From: Chryseobacterium soli
GTDB taxonomy: Bacteria > Bacteroidota > Bacteroidia > Flavobacteriales > Weeksellaceae
Reading direction: 5' to 3'
Assembly: GCF_000737705.1 (NCBI RefSeq)
Contig: NZ_JPRH01000010.1
Location: 1-64,000 of the forward strand
DNA length: 64,000 bases
The translations under genes and the position numbers were made by a program. Under the pieces are notes generated by a model, which saw only the letters and a program-made list of their open reading frames with translations, made no database searches and was not told where the DNA came from. Within the stretch, counting starts at the first letter, position 1, and each line of letters opens with the position of its first letter. Positions 61,041 to 64,000 of the stretch are shown here, one piece after another.

Positions 61041-61060
61041 TTGGATAAACGTTTAACCAA
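61041..61060. promoter_or_regulatory. LacI-type operator upstream of the regulator
   Basis: TTGGATAAACGTTTAACCAA is a 20-bp palindrome with one mismatched pair and the central CG typical of LacI-family sites. The core TAAACGTTTA is shared with the operator at 62300-62311. Confidence 0.75.
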
Positions 61061-61232
61061 AAATTAATCTGATAGAATAGTTGAGTTTATATTTAATTCA
61101 TATTCAATTAATAAAAGAAAACGACGGGTGATTTAATATATTGATTTATAATAACTTAATTTATTTTTGTTTTTGAATTTTAAAAAGGCGCGAAAATACA
61201 ATAATTTCTTAAACCACCAAAAAAATCAGCTG

Positions 61233-61264
61233 TTGTTTTGATAGCATTTTATAAAATACTTTTG
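61233..61264 (+). promoter_or_regulatory. lacI-type gene promoter
   Basis: TACTTTTG at 61257-61264 with TTG at 61233-61235, 21 bp apart; ATG at 61281. Confidence 0.6.
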
Positions 61265-61280
61265 TACTTAAATAGTTCCT

Positions 61281-62282
61281 ATGAAGCGAGTTTCCATTAA
61301 AGATATAGCCAGAATTGCCGGAGTTTCCGTTGCAACAGTTTCTTATGTCCTTAATAAGAAAGAAGGGAACAGAATCAGTGAGGCTACCAAAGAAAAAATT
61401 TTAGAAGTTGCTGAAACGATTAACTATACGCCAAACAAAATGGCAAAAAGTCTCAAAACCAGTAAAAGCAGGCTGATAGGACTTATTCTTGCCGATATTT
61501 CTAATGATTTTTATTCTACCATTGCTAGAAATATCGAAAATGAAGCGATGAAACTGGGTTATACTCTTTTAATCGGAAGTTCAGATGAAAATCCTGAAAA
61601 ATTCAAAAAACTGATCGAGCTTTTCTCTGAACAGCAAGTTGACGGGATGATTGTGGCTCCGGTAGTACATTCAGAAACAATACTGGAAAAACTTATTAAA
61701 GAAGAATATCCTGTGGTGACCATTGACCGATATCTCAATAATCTGGATATCCCGGGAATCATGATCAATAATAGAGAGATTTCTGAACAGATATGTGAAT
61801 TTTTAGTCAGTAAAAACTTTGAGGAAATTATATATATTGGGTATGATACCGAACTTCCGCATTTATTAGACCGCGAAAAAGGCTTTGATAAATGCATGAC
61901 ATCATCTGGAATACCATGCGAAAAAATTCTGGTTGGCTTGGAGAATATTACCCTGGAAGTTCAAAATGGAATTGAGAAAGTGATAAAGACTCGTTCGAGA
62001 AAAAGGGCTTTGTATTTTTCCAGTAATAAGCTTGCTGTAGCTGGGTTAGGGTATTTAATCAAACATAGCATCAATGTTCCTAATGACATTTCGGTCATTG
62101 CGTTTGATGAAACAGAAGCTTACACTCTTTTTCAGACCGAAATTACTTATGTAAAGCAGCCTTTGGAAGAAATGGCTGCAGAAGCCGTGAAAATTCTTGA
62201 TAATCAAATTAATAATTATATTCCAAGTGGAAAAAAGGTCATCTTTCCTGCAAAATTAATAGAAAAAAAATCAGTACAATAA
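61281..62282 (+). CDS. LacI family transcriptional regulator
   Basis: 333 aa. The N-terminal helix-turn-helix and hinge are canonical: SIKDIARIAGVSVATVSYVLN at 5-25 and YTPNKMAKSLKTSKS. The rest is the periplasmic-binding-protein-like sugar sensor (GLILADISNDFYSTIARNIE). Fructokinase and a sugar transporter follow in the same direction, and two matching palindromic operators flank the gene, so it likely represses the operon and itself until a sugar, probably fructose or sucrose, binds. Confidence 0.95.
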   Translation: MKRVSIKDIARIAGVSVATVSYVLNKKEGNRISEATKEKILEVAETINYTPNKMAKSLKTSKSRLIGLILADISNDFYSTIARNIENEAMKLGYTLLIGSSDENPEKFKKLIELFSEQQVDGMIVAPVVHSETILEKLIKEEYPVVTIDRYLNNLDIPGIMINNREISEQICEFLVSKNFEEIIYIGYDTELPHLLDREKGFDKCMTSSGIPCEKILVGLENITLEVQNGIEKVIKTRSRKRALYFSSNKLAVAGLGYLIKHSINVPNDISVIAFDETEAYTLFQTEITYVKQPLEEMAAEAVKILDNQINNYIPSGKKVIFPAKLIEKKSVQ

Positions 62283-62299
62283 AAAATTTAGTAATTAAG

Positions 62300-62311
62300 T
62301 TAAACGTTTAA
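62300..62311. promoter_or_regulatory. LacI-type operator before fructokinase
   Basis: TTAAACGTTTAA is a perfect 12-bp palindrome, 4 bp before the kinase ATG and sharing the TAAACGTTTA core with 61041-61060. A bound repressor would block transcription or translation entry here. Confidence 0.75.
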
Positions 62312-62315
62312 TCTT

Positions 62316-63221
62316 ATGATAAAAAATAATCCATATGTAGTATGTTTCGGAGAAGTGCTCTGGGATATATTTCCTGAAGGGACGAGAGCCGGAGGTGCTC
62401 CGTTTAATGCAGCGTACAATATCTATAAATCAGGTTTTGATGTCAAAATGTTGAGTAGAGTCGGGAATGATGAATTAGGAACCAAACTGACGGATCAGAT
62501 TAAAGGATGGGGGCTTACTGCAGAATATATTCAGGTAGATGATGAACATCCGACCAGCACTGTTATTGCAAAAATTGATGAACATAACGAAGCGACGTAT
62601 GATATCGTTAATCATGTTGCCTGGGATTATATTGATTCTTTACCGGAATATGAAACATTGATTTCCCATGCAGAAGCTTTTGTTTTTGGAAGCCTTTCGG
62701 CGAGAAATCCCAAAACCAAAGAAACGCTTATGAAGATGTTGGAATTGGCCAAACTAAAAATCTTTGATGTTAATTTCAGAGCTCCCTACATCGATGTCGA
62801 CCTTATTAAAGAGCTTTTACACAAAGCAGACATCGTAAAAATGAATAAGGCTGAAATGAGACAGATCATGCAGTATTTCAGCGAAGAATATGTAAGTGAA
62901 GATGAGAGTGCTGCTTTTATACAGGATCATTTTGAGATCAAAGAAATAGTGTTGACCAAAGGAAGTAAAGGAGCAAGATATTTTGTGGGAAAAGAAAATT
63001 ACGGATCTCCGGCTCTTTCCATTGAAATTGCAGACACTGTAGGAAGCGGAGATGCTTTCCTGGCAGGTTTTATTTCCAAACGAGTTCAGGGAAAAGCGCC
63101 TGAAGAAATTATGGAAGAAGCCATTGCTTTGGGAGCATTCATCACATCAAAATCGGGAGCCTGTCCGGATTATGAATATGAAGAATTCCAGGCCTTTAAA
63201 AATCAAAAGACACCCCATTAA
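62316..63221 (+). CDS. PfkB family carbohydrate kinase (fructokinase-like)
   Basis: 301 aa. N-terminal signature RAGGAPFNAAYNIYKSG (24-40) and C-terminal DTVGSGDAFLAGF with the catalytic base Asp246. The FGEVLWDIFPEG start is typical of bacterial fructokinases. It phosphorylates imported sugar with ATP, most likely fructose to fructose-6-phosphate. Between the LacI regulator and the MFS transporter; sugar identity is inferred from the family and context. Confidence 0.9.
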   Translation: MIKNNPYVVCFGEVLWDIFPEGTRAGGAPFNAAYNIYKSGFDVKMLSRVGNDELGTKLTDQIKGWGLTAEYIQVDDEHPTSTVIAKIDEHNEATYDIVNHVAWDYIDSLPEYETLISHAEAFVFGSLSARNPKTKETLMKMLELAKLKIFDVNFRAPYIDVDLIKELLHKADIVKMNKAEMRQIMQYFSEEYVSEDESAAFIQDHFEIKEIVLTKGSKGARYFVGKENYGSPALSIEIADTVGSGDAFLAGFISKRVQGKAPEEIMEEAIALGAFITSKSGACPDYEYEEFQAFKNQKTPH

Positions 63222-63232
63222 AACAGCAGTTA

Positions 63233-64000
63233 TGGATTCAGCTAAATTTACTGAGAAGAAATATCTTATCGTATTCTCATTCGTTATTTCACTGTTTTTT
63301 TTCTGGGCCATTGCCCTTACGATGGGCGACGTTTTGAATAAGCATTTCCAGAATGTACTTTCCATTTCCAAGTCGAAATCTGGATTGGTACAGCTTTCAA
63401 TTTTCGGAGCTTACGCATTGATGGGAGTTCCTGCGGGAATTTTCATGAAGAAATTTGGGTATAAATTAGGCGTTATTTTAGGATTGGTATTGTTTGCAGG
63501 AGGATGCTTTCTTTTTATTCCTGCAGCAGATCAACAATCATTCAATTTTTTCAGGATAGCATTGTTCATTCTTGCGATGGGAATGGCGACGCTGGAAACC
63601 GTGGCACATCCATTTGTTGCAGCATTAGGAGATGAAAGGACCAGTGATCAGAGAGTAAATTTTGCTCAGTCTTTTAACGGTTTGGGAGCGATTATAGGTC
63701 CATTGTTAGGCGGATTTTTCATATTCGGTTCAGGAGGGCAGGATGATCATTCCTTAGATTCTGTAAAAAGCCTGTATATGTGGATCGGAACGATCATTCT
63801 GGTGATTACTGTTATTTTCTTTTTTATTAAGGTTCCTAACTTGAAGGACCCTCATGCTGAAGAATTGGAACTCCTTGATCATGCCACCGGTGAAGATCAC
63901 CATGACAGCAATCTCAATGCGCCGCTTTGGAAGCAGAGACACTTTATTTTTGCTGTGATTGCCCAGTTTTTCAATATCGCAGCACAAGGTGGAACATGGG
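63233..64000 (+). CDS. Sugar MFS transporter (FHS-type), cut by window end
   Basis: 256 codons are visible from the ATG at 63233 to the window edge; the frame is still open. Membrane segments include VFSFVISLFFFWAIALTMGDVL and GAYALMGVPAGIFMKKFGYKLG with the MFS loop, and AHPFVAALGDE. The pattern fits the glucose/galactose and fucose (FHS) branch common in Bacteroidota sugar operons. With LacI and fructokinase it suggests fructose or sucrose uptake; a glycoside hydrolase may follow outside the window. Confidence 0.9.

Larger units (their letters stand above)
60924..61280. other. Regulatory region between crp-type and lacI-type genes
   Basis: 357 bp between divergent genes. It holds a 20-bp LacI-type operator (61041-61060), a TATTTTTG box at 61162-61169 and the lacI promoter at 61233-61264. 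No gene seen. Confidence 0.7.

Noticed and set aside
1..64000. CRISPR array, tRNA, rRNA, phage or transposase genes
   Set aside because: No regular spaced repeats, cloverleaf or rRNA stretches, or relevant proteins were recognised by eye; a tRNA scan would be decisive.

Overview
The window is a chromosomal segment from a low-GC member of the Bacteroidota, most likely class Flavobacteriia and probably Chryseobacterium or a close relative (genus is inference from the protein set). The basis is: SusC/SusD outer-membrane pair, two GLPGLI-family proteins, two proteins with type IX secretion (T9SS) type A sorting domains, a small GG-leader bacteriocin-like peptide, many leaders beginning MKK, A-rich ribosome binding regions, and many promoters of the Bacteroidota form TTTG-N19/20-TAnnTTTG. 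No tRNA, rRNA, CRISPR array, transposase or prophage gene was recognised.

Layout. 1-371: a palindromic dispersed repeat, then sequence with no visible gene. 0.4-5.8 kb: a secreted retropepsin-like protease and three tandem M28 metallopeptidases; the first-transcribed one (4376-5779) has lost two active-site residues. 5.8-9.7 kb: serine synthesis (serC, serA), a DUF1015 protein and a ferredoxin. 9.7-12 kb: LuxC-like acyl-CoA reductase, a small secreted protein and a Bax-inhibitor-1 protein. 12-17.7 kb: redox genes (small DUF protein, thioredoxin, 2-Cys peroxiredoxin), an M16 peptidase and an aspartate aminotransferase. 17.8-23.1 kb: GLPGLI protein, rsmG, and an overlapping run of lipoprotein, DUF922 zinc protease and AddB-like nuclease. 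23.2-28.6 kb: T9SS hydrolase whose start is frameshifted in an A8 run, glutaryl-CoA-type dehydrogenase, Nudix-type regulator and MFS transporter.

28.8-39.2 kb is a polysaccharide utilization locus: SusC, SusD, GH30, GH3, GH16 and a second GH30. The two GH30 enzymes together with GH16 and GH3 point to a beta-1,6/beta-1,3-glucan of the laminarin or fungal cell-wall type. The Nudix regulator and MFS transporter on the opposite strand are plausible partners. 39.2-46.4 kb holds an orphan bacteriocin-like peptide, fabI, a stress-type helical protein, a YadA-head-like repeat protein, a nucleoside phosphorylase and a di-haem peroxidase.

46.4-51.3 kb is an AT-rich accessory stretch between two ordinary chromosomal genes. 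It carries a small cysteine-rich secreted protein, a second GLPGLI protein, an orphan 219-aa ORF and an AraC-SDR pair. A 12-bp direct repeat (CTCAAAAAACGA) occurs at the junctions, and inverted repeats flank the AraC-SDR pair. This resembles an array of small mobile gene cassettes and is the most novel-looking signal in the window.

51.4-60.9 kb returns to core functions: PhoX-like T9SS protein, leucine-rich repeat protein, SUI1/YciH, gpmI, acyl-ACP desaturase, HAD hydrolase, map, methyltransferase, SMR exporter and Crp-family regulator. 61-64 kb is a LacI-controlled sugar operon (lacI-type regulator, PfkB fructokinase, sugar MFS transporter cut by the window end), with two matching LacI-type operators visible.
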